Source of the DNA: Chloroflexota bacterium | GTDB lineage: Bacteria; Chloroflexota; Anaerolineae; B4-G1; SLSP01 | Assembly (NCBI GenBank): GCA_022707665.1 | Contig: JAKJAE010000004.1 | Coordinates: forward strand, 1-7,283 | Direction: 5' to 3' | Length of the DNA: 7,283 nucleotides | In this document: in pieces, positions 5,538 to 7,283 of the stretch | Numbering within the stretch: the stretch's first letter is position 1 | Layout: the number at the start of each line of letters is the position of its first letter | Position numbers and translations under genes: made by a program | Notes under the pieces: generated by a model | What the model was told of the DNA's origin: nothing | What the model saw: only the letters and a program-made list of their open reading frames with translations | Database searches by the model: none

Positions 5538-7283
5538 CTAGAACTCCAGGCGCATAATGTAGTCACCCCATCGTATGTCCATCGTCGGGGCATGCAGATC
5601 GAACGTGCAGTAAGGATTCTCGTAGTGTCTGGCAAACCTGAGTGGCTCCTCCTGCCCATTGCGAACCAGCGGCGTCTGCCAACCGAAGGAGAACACGTCA
5701 CCACGCAACGACTTGAAGGTCACGTCGAGACCGCTCACCTCCATACTCAGGCTCAGCACGCGCTCCTGGAAAGCCGCAAAGTCGCCATCGAGTGCTGTAC
5801 GCCCCATCTGGCAGACCCAGACGGTCTGCCGCCCAAAGGACCGCAGCTCACGATAGGCAGAGGGTCCACGCTTGACCAGTTCCAGTCCCTGCGACGCCCC
5901 TAACGCGAGATAACCATCACCCTTGCGGGCGAAAGCCCAGTTGCCGCGCACGGCAGTCTCATCGAACTGGTAGACCGGGAAATGGGCGTGGGTGAAACCG
6001 AGCCAATCATCCTCTGGGAGGGCATGGAGCGCAATTAGGACGTCTTTCCACTGCGCCACACGCGGCAAGACATAGTTGCCCGACCAGAAGTTGGGACGAT
6101 GAGCACCATTCTCACTGACACAGGGGGGATGGTTCACAAAGACGAGCGCGTCCGGCCCCAGAGTCGCCTGCCAAATGTGTTGTTGGTACCCCTTCTCGCC
6201 GGGCCTGTAGTCCTGCGCAGAGGCCAGCATGTAGTCCGGCGTCTTGTAGGTCACCTTGTGAATGGTCCCGCCGTGCTCGTTGATCTCGTGACACTCACGA
6301 TTCCACAGCTCGTCGGGCAGGTCGGCCGCAATCTCCGCAATCATAAGGGGGAATTCATACTCCGAGCACGCCATGGCCACGACGCCGCGAAGGGCGTGGT
6401 TGAAAACGCCCATTCCCCACAGCAGACGGCTGATGCCTGAGGTCGATTCGAGTTGGCCACTCGTGACCTGCGGGGCATAGGTGCGCCCGTGGGTTGACCC
6501 GAAGACGCCTTTATAGGAGTTGACCGCCATTGTAAAGAGCAGCTTATCCAGCACGACCGCCGCCAACTCTGCAAGGCTCTCATCTTCCGCAAGTCCTGCA
6601 AGGTGCGATAGCGCCAGGACATCTTCCTCAAAGTAGCAGTTGGAGTCCCACTCCCAGAATCCCCCACCACCGCGCTGTTTAAGCCACGCCCGCGCGAGAG
6701 CCTCACCTTTCTGGCGATGCCAGTTTCCCGTCTGGCCAGTATTCGAGAAGACGGCATCAGGATAGAGCTGCCCAGCGAGGATCTCGCAGGTATGGAACAG
6801 AATGCTGTGATTCTCAGTCGTGTAGCACATGGCGTCGGTGCCCGGTTCATCATGCCAGTACTTGAACCCCAATGCACACGCCTCGATGGCAGTGCGTAAG
6901 GTGGCAGGAAAGCCGTCCTTTTCGCCATAGCGGGCTACGGCGCCGAGAAGGCCGATCAGATCAAAGTCGCTGCAGTCTCCCCGCCGGCTGATCGACTCGA
7001 TCGCCTTTGAGAAAACCGCCTCATCCAGCTCAGACAACTTCCCAAGCTCACATTTGGCGATTTCGCCATACAGGTGCCCCTCCTGAGTCGCCGCATACGC
7101 AAGCGCCTCGTAACTGCGCTTCCCCAAGGTGCCATACGGGGCTTCGGAGTATTGGTTGTCCAGAATGAAGAGTGGGATCTCCCACCGATACCGCAGATTC
7201 GAATGGAGGGCTTCCTGATGGATCGGACTCAGGACAACCCGATAGGGCCCCTGCTTGATCCGGAACCCATGGCCTACATCAAG
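5538..7283 (-). CDS. Putative carbohydrate-active enzyme, helical toroid plus beta-sandwich type (N-terminus beyond the window)
   Basis: The frame is open from the TAG at 5538-5540 to the right edge, giving 581 visible residues. The TTG at 7127 is not the true start, because 52 further in-frame codons upstream (LDVGHGFRIKQGPYRVV and on) contain no stop and look like protein. I do not recognise a named family. The first part, to about residue 330, is helix-rich with aromatic and charged motifs: TTENHSILFHTCEILAGQLY (155-174), GFWEWDSNCYFEEDVLALSH (208-227) and FGSTHGRTYAPQ (261-272). The rest, including AQDYRPGEKGYQQHIWQATL (356-375) and HRPNFWSGNYVLPR (395-408), seems beta-rich. This order and the Asn-His, His-Gly-Arg and Tyr residues recall alpha/alpha-toroid polysaccharide lyases and heparinase II/III-like proteins; a glycoside hydrolase is the alternative. 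Its place before a LacI regulator and a solute importer supports a role in glycan breakdown. Signal peptide, and so location, cannot be judged. Confidence 0.6.
   Translation of the reverse strand, partial: LDVGHGFRIKQGPYRVVLSPIHQEALHSNLRYRWEIPLFILDNQYSEAPYGTLGKRSYEALAYAATQEGHLYGEIAKCELGKLSELDEAVFSKAIESISRRGDCSDFDLIGLLGAVARYGEKDGFPATLRTAIEACALGFKYWHDEPGTDAMCYTTENHSILFHTCEILAGQLYPDAVFSNTGQTGNWHRQKGEALARAWLKQRGGGGFWEWDSNCYFEEDVLALSHLAGLAEDESLAELAAVVLDKLLFTMAVNSYKGVFGSTHGRTYAPQVTSGQLESTSGISRLLWGMGVFNHALRGVVAMACSEYEFPLMIAEIAADLPDELWNRECHEINEHGGTIHKVTYKTPDYMLASAQDYRPGEKGYQQHIWQATLGPDALVFVNHPPCVSENGAHRPNFWSGNYVLPRVAQWKDVLIALHALPEDDWLGFTHAHFPVYQFDETAVRGNWAFARKGDGYLALGASQGLELVKRGPSAYRELRSFGRQTVWVCQMGRTALDGDFAAFQERVLSLSMEVSGLDVTFKSLRGDVFSFGWQTPLVRNGQEEPLRFARHYENPYCTFDLHAPTMDIRWGDYIMRLEF

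Noticed and set aside
5538..7283. Assignment to an alginate lyase family on the basis of Asn-His, Arg and Tyr residues
   Set aside because: The spacing between ENHS and HGRTY is about 110 residues, which does not fit the spacing I recall for that family, so only a general toroid-type enzyme is proposed.

Overview
The window carries six protein genes, all on the minus strand, so they read from the right edge to the left. It looks like a carbohydrate-utilisation locus of a moderately GC-rich bacterium. The substrate-binding lipoprotein has a twin-arginine/lipobox leader followed by a Cys-Gly-rich start and a Pro/Glu/Ala/Thr linker. That style, together with the permease subtypes, recalls Chloroflexota; this is an impression from family knowledge, not a proof.

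Layout in transcription order. (1) 7283-5538: a large protein open at the window edge, so its N-terminus is missing. It resembles an alpha-helical toroid plus beta-sandwich carbohydrate-active enzyme (lyase- or hydrolase-like), but I cannot name the family. (2) 5537-5349: a gap of 189 bases holding a near-consensus sigma70-type promoter for the regulator gene, a lac-operator-like palindrome just downstream of the predicted start of transcription, and a cluster of ACAA/TTGT half-sites over the -35 box. (3) 5348-4287: a LacI-family repressor with a recognition helix very like that of E. coli LacI. (4) 4286-4203: an 84-base gap with a possible promoter and operator-like sequences. (5) 4202-2352: an extracytoplasmic solute-binding lipoprotein of family 5. 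(6) 2351-2113: a 239-base gap with a very strong GC-rich stem-loop just after the binding-protein gene and then a roughly 100-base region able to fold as a long-range stem with alternative internal pairings. (7) 2112-1102 and 1098-307: the two inner-membrane permeases (DppB-like and DppC-like), only 3 bases apart. (8) 310-1: the start of the first ATPase (DppD/OppD-like), overlapping the second permease by ATGA and cut by the window edge.

Working model (inference): an oligosaccharide released from a polysaccharide is captured by the lipoprotein and imported by the Opp/Dpp-type ABC transporter. It is processed with the help of the enzyme encoded upstream, and the LacI-type protein represses its own gene and probably the transporter operon until an inducer appears. 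Although the family is usually auto-annotated as peptide/nickel transport, the LacI and enzyme context favours a sugar ligand.

The most notable points are the regulator/operator pairing, the DppC-like permease that seems to lack about 25 residues between its last two membrane segments, the structured gap between the binding-protein and permease genes, and the unrecognised enzyme. I saw no tRNA, rRNA, CRISPR array, insertion sequence or transposase.
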